DNA of 64,000 nt from Acholeplasma oculi (GTDB lineage: Bacteria > Bacillota_I > Bacilli_A > Acholeplasmatales > Acholeplasmataceae), in assembly GCF_900166985.1 (NCBI RefSeq), contig NZ_FUZK01000002.1, positions 291,999 through 355,998 of the forward strand. The letters are read 5' to 3'. The notes under the pieces were generated by a model, which was not told the origin of the DNA, did no database searches, and worked only from the letters and a program-made list of their open reading frames with translations. This document shows positions 8,062 through 16,018 of this stretch, one piece after another. The translations under genes and the position numbers were made by a program. Each line of letters starts with the position of its first letter. Position 1 is the stretch's first letter.

Positions 8062-8807
8062 ACAAAAAACTCTTTAACTTAAACCTCAATATTGACCATA
8101 GAAAAAAGGATTCTATTCATAAACAAATCATTGATCAAATGAAAGAAATTATTTCTCATCAATCCTTTAACCAAGTTCTTGAACTAGAATCTATAGAATC
8201 CATTTCTAAACAAAATCATATTGATTCTAAAGAAATTAAACAAGCATTTAATGACTTAATTCAAGAAGGCTATTTGATTTATACGAATCAAACATATTTC
8301 ATCAATAGAATTCATTTGTATCATGACTTTTACGGAGGCATTGTATCCTTATATGATGCAATTAAACATACAGGTTATGATGTTTCAATGAAGGTGATGG
8401 ACTATAAAATACTATCTAAAAGTCAACAAAACAAACTGAATTTAAATATGTTTAAACAAGTATTGTTTGTCAGAAAACTCTACTTAGCCAATGAAATGCC
8501 TATAATTTTACTTGATGCTTATTATGATGCAAAATACTTTGATCAACCACTTAAATTTGATTTTGAACATAATGCCATTTTTAAATATTTAGAAGATACA
8601 CATCATATTAAAATGGATAACTCAAAAAGACTTATAGAAGTCATTACACCACCTAAAGATATTCAAAAGATATTATCCAACCCTCTAGATTCAGCAACCA
8701 TCTGTGTCAAGGCACATACCTATCAAGGTAATGAGTTAATTGAGTATGGTTGTGGGTATGCAAGCATCAATTACTCTATCTATCTAAAAACAGTAATCAA
8801 GCCATAA
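8058..8807 (+). CDS. GntR/UTRA-type regulator (second of a pair)
   Basis: A 249-residue protein starting in an ATGA overlap with the first GntR gene. The N-terminal region 'DSIHKQIIDQMKEIISHQ' and 'IDSKEIKQAFNDLIQEGYLIY' follows the GntR helix-turn-helix plan but the wing is degenerate, lacking the G-G-TFV pattern. The C-terminal half is UTRA-like, with 'FYGGIVSLYDAIKHTGYDVSMKV', 'QVLFVRKLYLANEMPIILLDAYY' and 'TICVKAHTYQG'. It may be a partner subunit that senses ligand but binds DNA poorly; this is inference. A terminator follows at once. Confidence 0.7.
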   Translation: MNKKLFNLNLNIDHRKKDSIHKQIIDQMKEIISHQSFNQVLELESIESISKQNHIDSKEIKQAFNDLIQEGYLIYTNQTYFINRIHLYHDFYGGIVSLYDAIKHTGYDVSMKVMDYKILSKSQQNKLNLNMFKQVLFVRKLYLANEMPIILLDAYYDAKYFDQPLKFDFEHNAIFKYLEDTHHIKMDNSKRLIEVITPPKDIQKILSNPLDSATICVKAHTYQGNELIEYGCGYASINYSIYLKTVIKP

Positions 8808-8834
8808 AAAAAGAAGTGTCTATCACTTCTTTTC
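8806..8834. terminator. Bidirectional terminator after the GntR pair
   Basis: Stem AAAAGAAGTG / CACTTCTTTT around a short loop, with A-run left and T-run right. It serves the rightward GntR operon and the leftward small membrane gene, whose stop lies inside it. Confidence 0.8.
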
Positions 8835-9092
8835 ATTTGCTTCATTTCTTAACAATACATACGACTCAACTTGAGTGATTAAAACGACCGGTATGATGGT
8901 CATCACGAGTAACGGAATAGGTCGGTTGATATTGAATAAATCACTGAATTGGATGATTTGATCAATACTTAGTTCATTATGATTGTATAAATCAGCAAAT
9001 CGAATCAAAGAAAAAATCATAAGATAAATAATCGTTATATATCCAATATGTTTTAAAAATCGTAAAATGGCAAATACGAATGGATTCTTCAT
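8823..9092 (-). CDS. Small two-helix membrane protein, unknown
   Basis: An 89-residue protein with two hydrophobic segments, about residues 15-30 ('IGYITIIYLMIFSLI') and 58-73 ('IPLLVMTIIPVVLI'), joined by a hydrophilic loop of about 27 residues with acidic and amide residues. I recognise no family. It starts three bases after the stop of the upstream DUF2161-like gene, so the two form an operon. The function is not evident. Confidence 0.65.
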   Translation of the reverse strand: MKNPFVFAILRFLKHIGYITIIYLMIFSLIRFADLYNHNELSIDQIIQFSDLFNINRPIPLLVMTIIPVVLITQVESYVLLRNEANEKK

Positions 9093-9095
9093 AAT

Positions 9096-9776
9096 TTATA
9101 AGTCCTCATAAACAATTTCCTTTTTCATGTAAGGTTCAATTTCTTTAATTCCTATCAAAGAAATTGCATAAACACCTCTTCTAACATTGATAAACCATAA
9201 ATAATAATTTTTTCTAAGTATCAAGGGCGCATCTTTTATTCCTGTATACATTATGATTTCTCTTGGACTCTTTTCTCCAAATTCATAAAGATACTTGGCA
9301 ATTTGAATGACTTTTTCTCTGTAATGTGTCATTCTTTTTTCTTTTGTTCCACCTAAAGTTGTATCATCTTTTCTTAAACTAAATTCTTTTAATAGTTTTT
9401 CTCTTTTAGGTTTATTTCTTTTGATGCTTTGATTTAAATCAAATCCTTCACTCTCTACTAAAACAGTTGCATCATATGATGTAACTCGGATAAGTCCAAT
9501 ATCTAATCTCTTAAGTAACATCATAAAAGACTTTACACTAGAACTCCTTAAATTAAGCTTTTTAAAAGGGAGTGCAACATATACTTTATGTACTAACTTT
9601 TGTCTTTCCAGTGCTTGATAAATCAGTTTCAATGAAATAGATGTCTTAAGTTCTACTGCAACTAAATAATCATCTTTAATCGCTAAAAGATCTAAATGAT
9701 TAATCTCTCCTTTAACTTTAAACCCCATGGATTCTAATAAGTTTTTACATGGTATAAAAAGATCTGTTTCTTTCAT
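9096..9776 (-). CDS. DUF2161-like PD-(D/E)XK-type protein
   Basis: About 226 residues. The N-terminal half matches the DUF2161 pattern, a predicted restriction-endonuclease-like fold: 'LFIPCKNLLESMGF', then 'HLDLLAIKDDYLVAVELK' giving the D...E-x-K core, then 'IYQALERQKLVHKVYVALP'. The C-terminal part has 'VIQIAKYLYEFGEKSPREI' and 'YYLWFINVRRGVYAIS', a likely winged-helix-type tail. Members are poorly characterised and nuclease activity is not shown. The ATG at 9776 follows GGATGGATAG. It is co-transcribed with the small membrane gene downstream. Confidence 0.75.
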   Translation of the reverse strand: MKETDLFIPCKNLLESMGFKVKGEINHLDLLAIKDDYLVAVELKTSISLKLIYQALERQKLVHKVYVALPFKKLNLRSSSVKSFMMLLKRLDIGLIRVTSYDATVLVESEGFDLNQSIKRNKPKREKLLKEFSLRKDDTTLGGTKEKRMTHYREKVIQIAKYLYEFGEKSPREIIMYTGIKDAPLILRKNYYLWFINVRRGVYAISLIGIKEIEPYMKKEIVYEDL

Positions 9777-9932
9777 CAACTATCCATCCTTTAGACTATC
9801 ATATCATAATCTAATCTATGCATGGTGACAGATTATAATTTCTCTGTGTATTTTTTGCATATTCTTGAATTTTTATTTTATGTTTCATCAACATATATAT
9901 TCCAATATGCATTATTAATTAAGTATATATTC

Positions 9933-10130
9933 ATGGATACATCCGTTGTAAAGAATGATAAATTATCATTCCCAAGTTTAATCCGTTTCAACAAGATTGT
10001 GGGTTCAGTTCATTTGTTTCAAGGCATCTTAATGATGCTGTTTGCTTTTTTCATTTATCCAAATCTGGACGGTACAGGTGCACAAACCATATTGACTTGG
10101 TTAGTATTATTCGGTGCCTTCCAACCATAA
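9933..10130 (+). pseudogene. Probable N-terminal remnant of a heliorhodopsin
   Basis: An open frame of 65 codons from ATG 9933 contains 'LIRFNKIVGSVHLFQGILMMLFAF'-like sequence split here as 'LIRFNKIVGS' and 'VHLFQGILMMLFAF', which matches my recollection of the first transmembrane helix of heliorhodopsins (FNRIAG..HLLQ pattern). A second hydrophobic stretch 'TILTWLVLFGAF' follows and the frame then stops, only 20 bases before a terminator. A full heliorhodopsin has seven helices and about 250 residues, so most of the gene, including the retinal lysine in helix 7, is missing. The in-frame sequence upstream of 9933 looks like AT-rich noise. It could instead be a small unrelated two-helix membrane protein. 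Confidence 0.4.
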
Positions 10131-10150
10131 TGAATGAATCCCATTAAACG

Positions 10151-10179
10151 AAAAGAGCTAAAAATATAGCTCTTTTTTT
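10151..10179. terminator. Bidirectional terminator
   Basis: AAAAGAGCTA / TAGCTCTTTT stem with T-run on the right and A-run on the left. It separates the rightward heliorhodopsin remnant from the convergent phosphotransferase-like gene. Confidence 0.85.
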
Positions 10180-10180
10180 C

Positions 10181-10903
10181 TTAATTCATAATCATTTCAA
10201 TGAGTTTATCCTCAAATGGTGAATGATTGATTTCCATCAATCTTAGAAACGCCATGAGGGGTATTGCTTCTTTGACAAGATTCATATCTATTTGATTTTT
10301 TTTGCAAATACCTTTAAGGTAAATATTTGCTTTTCTAGGTAAATATTCTTTAAGTATGATATAGCTTCTTGCTATATCCATCACCTTATTCCCTAGTTTT
10401 GCATTCACCCAATCAATGATATGATAAGTTTTTCCATCATACATCATATTTTCTAAATGAAAATCGAAATGACACAGTACTTGTTCATATGCTATTTTTT
10501 GAAGTGAGTTTTCTGCTTTTTCTTTTAATTCATTTGAGAGACTTGAAGCATGTATTTGATTTTTAAATACTTCAAATGCATCATCTAAATCTATGTGTTG
10601 AAAATCATATATGGATGATTGAACATCAATCATATCTTCAATACCCAATACATAACGGTCCTTGATCATTCTAGATGCGAGTGTTTGTCCCTGAATATAA
10701 GGTATTTCTAATACATGATCATTTTTATGGAAAATTATATTACCTTTGAATAGGTTAGTTTTTTCATGAAGTGCTTTTAGAATATGATATTCTTTTTCTA
10801 TCCAATCTATTGGATAATCCATTGGATAAACTTTAAATGCTCTATCATCTTTTCTATAAATTTTTGAAACTCTGCCTTTACCTATGAGTTCGTTAAATTC
10901 CAT
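10181..10903 (-). CDS. APH/choline-kinase-fold phosphotransferase
   Basis: A 240-residue member of the APH phosphotransferase fold. It has 'IGKGRVSKIYR' (glycine-rich loop), 'AFKVYP' (ATP lysine), 'LEIPYIQGQTLASRM' hinge region, 'VLCHFDFHLENMMY' (catalytic HxD with N four residues on) and 'YHIIDWVNAKLG' (metal aspartate). This loop order resembles the choline/ethanolamine kinase and thiamine-kinase-like groups. The substrate cannot be inferred. It is separate from, and only distantly similar to, the APH-type gene at 5.2 kb. A membrane protein gene lies 30 bases upstream on the same strand. Confidence 0.8.
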   Translation of the reverse strand: MEFNELIGKGRVSKIYRKDDRAFKVYPMDYPIDWIEKEYHILKALHEKTNLFKGNIIFHKNDHVLEIPYIQGQTLASRMIKDRYVLGIEDMIDVQSSIYDFQHIDLDDAFEVFKNQIHASSLSNELKEKAENSLQKIAYEQVLCHFDFHLENMMYDGKTYHIIDWVNAKLGNKVMDIARSYIILKEYLPRKANIYLKGICKKNQIDMNLVKEAIPLMAFLRLMEINHSPFEDKLIEMIMN

Positions 10904-10933
10904 TTAGTTATTTCCTTTATATAAAGATAGATA

Positions 10934-11632
10934 CTATTTTATGATACGCTTACCCATTATGTAATGATAAAGCCATAATATAAATATTACAAAAACCATA
11001 CTAATCATGCAGGATATAAAGAATACCCAACCATAAGGTGTTGCTAACACATGATATCGTCCAAGATATGATAAAACGTTTAATACAAGTGGAATACCAA
11101 TGAGAATAAGGGAAGCAGCCCACCAATAGGTTTTAAATATCTCAATCACATCTGACATATAATGTTCTTGATGACGGTCTACAAACATCCACATAATCAG
11201 AAGGATAACCATATAAAAGAAGCCCATGAGTATGGCAGATAAATAGGATTCGAAAAATGTTCTTTGAACAACTTCTATTTTAGTAATTTCAATACTATCA
11301 AAATTAGCTTGACCGATTGCATATCTAATATCTCCATTTACAACCTCAAACTGCATCACATCTACATTATATTCGAAATTGAAAGACCCTACAGGAACAT
11401 CATTATATGTTGCATCAAAATAAATTTTAACTGCTTTTATCCCGTGATGATGTTGGTTATCTATAACATACTCTAATTCAATCACTGTTTGATTGAGTGT
11501 TCCACTATAATTGACTGATTCTTCTATGACGTTAAAAACTATCGGTAGGTCATCAATCGGCTTACTATATAAAAATATAGGCGAAACTAATAAAAAGATT
11601 GTATAAATTGTTGTTATAAATTTTATAACCAT
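10934..11632 (-). CDS. Membrane protein with extracytoplasmic beta-rich domain, unknown
   Basis: A 232-residue protein. An N-terminal hydrophobic helix (residues 5-23, signal anchor) is followed by about 100 hydrophilic residues rich in N, D, V, I and Y that should lie outside the cell. Then come three hydrophobic helices: about residues 127-150, 168-190 and 203-225. I recognise no family. The gene lies 30 bases upstream of the phosphotransferase-like gene on the same strand and may be transcribed with it. No catalytic motif is apparent. Confidence 0.65.
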   Translation of the reverse strand: MVIKFITTIYTIFLLVSPIFLYSKPIDDLPIVFNVIEESVNYSGTLNQTVIELEYVIDNQHHHGIKAVKIYFDATYNDVPVGSFNFEYNVDVMQFEVVNGDIRYAIGQANFDSIEITKIEVVQRTFFESYLSAILMGFFYMVILLIMWMFVDRHQEHYMSDVIEIFKTYWWAASLILIGIPLVLNVLSYLGRYHVLATPYGWVFFISCMISMVFVIFILWLYHYIMGKRIIK

Positions 11633-11706
11633 TCAAATCATTCCCTTGTATATCAATTTTATATCAATAAAAGTATATCATAATCCCATATAGAAACCAT
11701 AAATAA

Positions 11707-12954
11707 TTATAAATTATTTTCTTCTAACTCATCATTTTTATCGGTTACTTCTTTTAATCCATTTACCATGAGTTTTTTTCTAAAGAGTACAACACCTGAT
11801 ATCAAGACCATACCGATACCACTCATTAAGATGATATTTGAAATATCAAATACATCTGATAGTGGACCAAATAGTAACATACCAAGAGGTAGACTCGCTG
11901 TTTGAATTAATCCAAATACAGAAAATATTCGGCCTATAAAATCAGGTTCTACTTTTTCCTGTATTAAAGCAACCATTACAGGACTACCTAAAGATATAAA
12001 GAAACCTACAAATGCCCAAAAGCCAATATATACCCAGAAGTTAAATGGAATGCCTAACCCCATTGTTCCAATACCTATAAAGATAAAGGATATAAAATAT
12101 GTATGTAATCGATTTTTAAATCCACCCCATGCAGTGATGACTAAAGAACCTAATAACATACCAATTCCAAATAAAGCCTCTAATAAAGATAATCTCCACG
12201 CTTCTGCACCAAAAACTCTAGCTACTTGAAGATATGATAAAAATGACGGTGCAGCCACTAAGAACATAAAGATAAAACTAAATATCAGTATACTTATAAT
12301 GAATGTATGTTTTCTTGCATAATTAAATCCTGCCTTAATATCCAAAAAATAGTTAATCGCAGATGCACTTGATTCTTGTTTAGGTGCAGGTATTTCGATA
12401 AAATAAATTAACATTAAAACAGCAATACCTGCAGTGAATACATCAATAAATAAAATATATTCTAAAGGTAGAATAACCAGTAATAAGCCTGCTAGTAACG
12501 GCATAAGAATCATTGAGGATGATTGAATACCTTGATTGATCCCTTGAACCTTTAAAAGATAGTCTTTAGGAACTATACTTGGGTAAACAGCAGATACTGC
12601 TGGTTGGTGTATGGTTTGTCCAATCGATCTGACAATCGATATGATAAATACAATCCACAAATCTCTTATATTCAATATAAAGAGTATAGCTATTATTAAT
12701 GTAACAACCGCTATTAAAAGATCAGCAAAAATCATTAAGTTCTTTCGATTGAGTCTATCTGCCCAAACACCAGCAAAAGGTGCAACTAATAATGCAGGTA
12801 TAAATGTTGCTAGTACATAAAGTGTCATCATCAGTCCTGAATCCGTACTTAAAGTGATATGCCATAGTATGGCATACATAACCAACATGGATCCAAGTAA
12901 AGATACAGTTTGACTAATCATGAATTGAGCGGTTTGTTTTTTCCAGTTTTGCAT
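11707..12954 (-). CDS. MFS exporter (macrolide-efflux-like)
   Basis: A 415-residue major facilitator protein with twelve hydrophobic segments. It matches the MFS_3/Mef-type exporter pattern: N-terminal 'FMISQTVSLLGSMLVMYAI', the loop 2-3 motif 'GVWADRLNRKNLM' and 'SIVRSIGQTIHQPAVSAVYPSIV' after helix 4. The C-terminal half has 'GFFISLGSPVMVALIQEKV' and 'IGRIFSVFGLI'. Proteins of this group export drugs or other small molecules by proton antiport; the substrate here is unknown. It has its own promoter and AGGATG ribosome site. Confidence 0.85.
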   Translation of the reverse strand: MQNWKKQTAQFMISQTVSLLGSMLVMYAILWHITLSTDSGLMMTLYVLATFIPALLVAPFAGVWADRLNRKNLMIFADLLIAVVTLIIAILFILNIRDLWIVFIISIVRSIGQTIHQPAVSAVYPSIVPKDYLLKVQGINQGIQSSSMILMPLLAGLLLVILPLEYILFIDVFTAGIAVLMLIYFIEIPAPKQESSASAINYFLDIKAGFNYARKHTFIISILIFSFIFMFLVAAPSFLSYLQVARVFGAEAWRLSLLEALFGIGMLLGSLVITAWGGFKNRLHTYFISFIFIGIGTMGLGIPFNFWVYIGFWAFVGFFISLGSPVMVALIQEKVEPDFIGRIFSVFGLIQTASLPLGMLLFGPLSDVFDISNIILMSGIGMVLISGVVLFRKKLMVNGLKEVTDKNDELEENNL

Positions 12955-12994
12955 AAGTTCACATCCTAAGTTGAATTTCTACAAATATGTGGTT

Positions 12995-13023
12995 ATTATA
13001 TAGAAAAAGTTGCTTATTCACAA
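12995..13023 (-). promoter_or_regulatory. Promoter of the MFS exporter
   Basis: On the minus strand, TTGTGA (13018-13023) and TATAAT (12995-13000) are 17 bases apart, about 40 bases before the start codon. Confidence 0.6.
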
Positions 13024-13108
13024 TTATTTAGACTTCTACTTGAGATTATTTTGTAAAATTTTATCATAACCAAAAAAACATACTATTTAAAAAATCATAA
13101 TATTAATA

Positions 13109-13153
13109 AAGAGTTATCTAAAAAATCCGGTTGAACCAGACGATAACTCTTGG
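13109..13153. terminator. Terminator of the secretion-cluster operon
   Basis: Outer stem AAAGAGTTATC (13109-13119) with GATAACTCTT (13142-13151) and a small inner GGTT/AACC hairpin. It lies just past the stop of the ABC/FtsX gene on the minus strand, so it would end that operon. Confidence 0.65.
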
Positions 13154-13168
13154 GTTCTTCTTTACTGT

Positions 13169-15457
13169 TTAGTAATCAGACTTAAGGATATCTAAAACTT
13201 CAAATTTAGTAATTTTATGTATCAAATATTGATTACTTAATAGAATAACTGCAAACACAATCAATGATGTTATACTTAAGGATTTCAAATCAAATAAATA
13301 GATTTCAAAATATTTTAAGACAAATAAACTATTGTAGTAAATGTTGATCAGATAGATTGATATATAGTAAACTACAATTAGCAAGAATAACTTAATAATC
13401 CAAAATGTAATACTTTGAATACTAAAGATTGTTTTAACACCAGCGTTGGTAAGTCCTAAGCTCTTTAGTATTGCTAAATCATTTTTTGCTTCATAGAATA
13501 TTGTAAGTAGCGTTGATACCAATAGAGATACTGATATGATCATTAATACAACTACAACACTTATTAATAATAATTCTATTGTTTTAAGCATTTCTTTGAA
13601 CATATAAATTGTTTGAACGACTGGTTCTTCTATTTTGATTGTTGTTCTTAAATCATTTAAACTAGACTCATATAAGTAATTATCTTTAATCAGCATTATC
13701 TGATCAAAATAATAATGATCATAATATACTGATTTGATTGTTTGATACATTTCTTGATTTAAATAGACGGATTGACCTGGGTTATCTCTAATACCAACAA
13801 CCGTTAAACCAGACTCGAAATAACCGTTTAAATCAAGTATATCTGCATAAGTGTGGTTAAAAGATGTCTTATGGTAGTCATATAAATATAGATTCTGATT
13901 ACTAATTGTTACACCATCAAACATATTTAAAAACTGCGCGTATTGTAAATCAAGTACAATTTCATTATTCGTTTCTGGTAGTCTACCAAAAATTAAATCT
14001 TCTTCTACTATATTAGCGCTAAATGTGATATTTGAATTCAATGATTGATTTAAAGTTGGTTCTCTCATTAATTGAAAATGATCCACTCTAAATTGATCAT
14101 TGTTTTTAATTTCTGTTAAATTATCTTGAAGCACAAACACATTCAAGTAACGATATGTTTCTGAATAACGATCAATTGGATTTAAATTTCCAGTTGTTTT
14201 TTTGATGATGTAATCATTTTCTACAAAATCAGTTTTATAAATACCTGATATCAGATAATTGATACCAGCAATCATTAGAGTATCTCCAATTGAAAGATTG
14301 TTAGATAACGCTAAATAATCAGAGACTAATACTTCATTTGGTAAAGATATAACTTCACCTTCAATTGTTAAGTTAACCAATTCAAAATATCGAGATTCAA
14401 CAAAGGTCGTATTGAAAGTCGTAAGAATTGTGCTATTTAATTGATTGAACTTAATTCCATTAAGTAAGTCATCCTCGAACTTGTCTTCTAGATAAGATTT
14501 CAAATAACTTCCCTTATAAGCTTTTCTTTCATTTTTTTGATTGAATAAATCCTGATATGAATTCACCTCATAAAGGACATATTCATTGATGTTATACTGA
14601 CTAAAGTAGTTGCTAATTACACTATTTTCATGGTAATCATTCAATGAAATAGTCAGAAGTAATAACAATGAACTTAAAACAAATGACATAATACTTAAAC
14701 CAAATCTAACTGGTTTCTTAAATGTGAACCTATTAGATAGTTTAAAAAGGCGTGGAAAAAGTGATGCATTTTTACGAATTATATGTGCTTCACTTTCCCC
14801 ATCTATATTTTGTAGTTTATTAGGGTGTTTAATTGACTGGATGTTACCGTCCTTTAATTCAATAATTGTATTTGCATAGATGTTAGCAACTTCCAAATCA
14901 TGTGTGACATAAGCAACAAGCGTATCCTTTGAGATTTCTTGTAGGAGGTCGTTAACAAGTTTTGAGTTTATTGTATCGAGATTACCCGTTGGTTCATCCG
15001 CCAAGATAATTTTTGGCTTTGTTAGAATTGCTCTTATAATAGAGACTCTTTGGGCTTCTCCACCTGAAAGTAACCCAGTATTTTTATCAATTAAATCAAG
15101 CATATCGAATTTCTTCAAAATCCTGATAATCTCATCTTCATAATATTGAATATTCTTTAGTTCATATGCAATCTTTAAATTTTCTTTTACTGTTAAATCA
15201 TTAATTAAGTTGTAATCTTGGAAAATAAAGCCAACATTATGAATAATGTCTTTTGATTCAAAATCATATTCGATTGAACCCGATGTTGGCTTTAACAGAT
15301 TACCTAGTAAATGAAGTAGAGTAGATTTACCACTTCCACTTTTTCCAATAATAAAAGTCATACCTTTCTTTTCAAAAGTATATGTTAAATTATTTAATGC
15401 AAGTGTATCTTTTTGGTCTCTTCTATATACTTTAGTAAGATTATTTATCTTTATCAT
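13169..15457 (-). CDS. ABC transporter, ATPase fused to FtsX-type permease
   Basis: A 762-residue fusion. Residues about 1-225 are a LolD/MacB-type ATPase: Walker A 'IGKSGSGKST', 'FIFQDYNL' Q-loop, signature 'LLSGGEAQRVS', Walker B 'IILADEPTGNLD' and 'YVTHD'. A first membrane helix (about 250-272) is followed by a large extracellular domain (about 280-625) and three C-terminal helices (about 635-755), the FtsX/MacB permease plan, including 'NDLAILKSLGLTNAGVKTIF'. Such proteins act as mechanotransmitters, or export or extract peptides and lipoproteins, rather than importing. The ATG overlaps the lipoprotein stop by four bases, and it ends a three-gene unit with a secreted protein. Role as exporter or self-protection pump is inference. 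Confidence 0.88.
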   Translation of the reverse strand: MIKINNLTKVYRRDQKDTLALNNLTYTFEKKGMTFIIGKSGSGKSTLLHLLGNLLKPTSGSIEYDFESKDIIHNVGFIFQDYNLINDLTVKENLKIAYELKNIQYYEDEIIRILKKFDMLDLIDKNTGLLSGGEAQRVSIIRAILTKPKIILADEPTGNLDTINSKLVNDLLQEISKDTLVAYVTHDLEVANIYANTIIELKDGNIQSIKHPNKLQNIDGESEAHIIRKNASLFPRLFKLSNRFTFKKPVRFGLSIMSFVLSSLLLLLTISLNDYHENSVISNYFSQYNINEYVLYEVNSYQDLFNQKNERKAYKGSYLKSYLEDKFEDDLLNGIKFNQLNSTILTTFNTTFVESRYFELVNLTIEGEVISLPNEVLVSDYLALSNNLSIGDTLMIAGINYLISGIYKTDFVENDYIIKKTTGNLNPIDRYSETYRYLNVFVLQDNLTEIKNNDQFRVDHFQLMREPTLNQSLNSNITFSANIVEEDLIFGRLPETNNEIVLDLQYAQFLNMFDGVTISNQNLYLYDYHKTSFNHTYADILDLNGYFESGLTVVGIRDNPGQSVYLNQEMYQTIKSVYYDHYYFDQIMLIKDNYLYESSLNDLRTTIKIEEPVVQTIYMFKEMLKTIELLLISVVVVLMIISVSLLVSTLLTIFYEAKNDLAILKSLGLTNAGVKTIFSIQSITFWIIKLFLLIVVYYISIYLINIYYNSLFVLKYFEIYLFDLKSLSITSLIVFAVILLSNQYLIHKITKFEVLDILKSDY

Positions 15458-16005
15458 TGATTTCGATTAATTGTATATTTGAATTCATATAAAAACAATT
15501 CTAAGAACAATAGTTCATTTTGATTCTTAATTTCATTTGCTGTAGTATCCCATGTCCCCATAACATTGATATAGTTTTCACCTTCTTTAACATAGCCAAA
15601 GGAAAGTGAACTTGGATCCATGATCTCATTTTGAAATAAGCCCGCATTATGAAAAAGTTCGAGTTGCTCTAAACCAACATAATAAAATTGGTATGAATTA
15701 TTCTCTATTTTTTCTTTTAAATTTAATAATTGATTGAACGTAACACTTATTTTCCCGTCTATATTATTTATGATAATAAATGTATTCTTATTTTCTTTCA
15801 TTTCGGGGATATCCTCTATAGTATCTAAATACTCAACTTTTAAATCTAACATTTCTTCTTTTTTTCCAATGTAGTATAGTTGGAAATCAAGATCTGCAGA
15901 GTTAAAACTGTCCACTAAAGATTGAACATTATTGTTGATAGTGGTGGTGCAGGCGCCTAAAACTAATATTAAGTTAAATATAGCAATGATAAGTAGCTTT
16001 CTTAT
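15454..16005 (-). CDS. Lipoprotein with apparent ATA start codon
   Basis: The recognisable frame extends well upstream of the first GTG (15915). From codon ATA at 16005-16003 the translation reads (M)RKLLIIAIFNLILVLGAC, a textbook lipoprotein signal with lipobox LGAC, and AAGGAG sits eight bases before that ATA. No ATG, GTG or TTG fits the signal peptide. So the start is most likely a non-canonical AUA, giving about 183 residues, or the gene has lost its ATG by point mutation. The mature part is acidic with 'FIIINNIDGKISVTF' and 'MGTWDTTANEI'; I recognise no family. The ribosome site overlaps the stop of the upstream secreted-protein gene, and the stop overlaps the ABC gene start. An immunity or accessory role is speculative. 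Confidence 0.7.
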   Translation of the reverse strand: MRKLLIIAIFNLILVLGACTTTINNNVQSLVDSFNSADLDFQLYYIGKKEEMLDLKVEYLDTIEDIPEMKENKNTFIIINNIDGKISVTFNQLLNLKEKIENNSYQFYYVGLEQLELFHNAGLFQNEIMDPSSLSFGYVKEGENYINVMGTWDTTANEIKNQNELLFLELFLYEFKYTINRNQ

Positions 16006-16018
16006 TTTTATATCTCCT

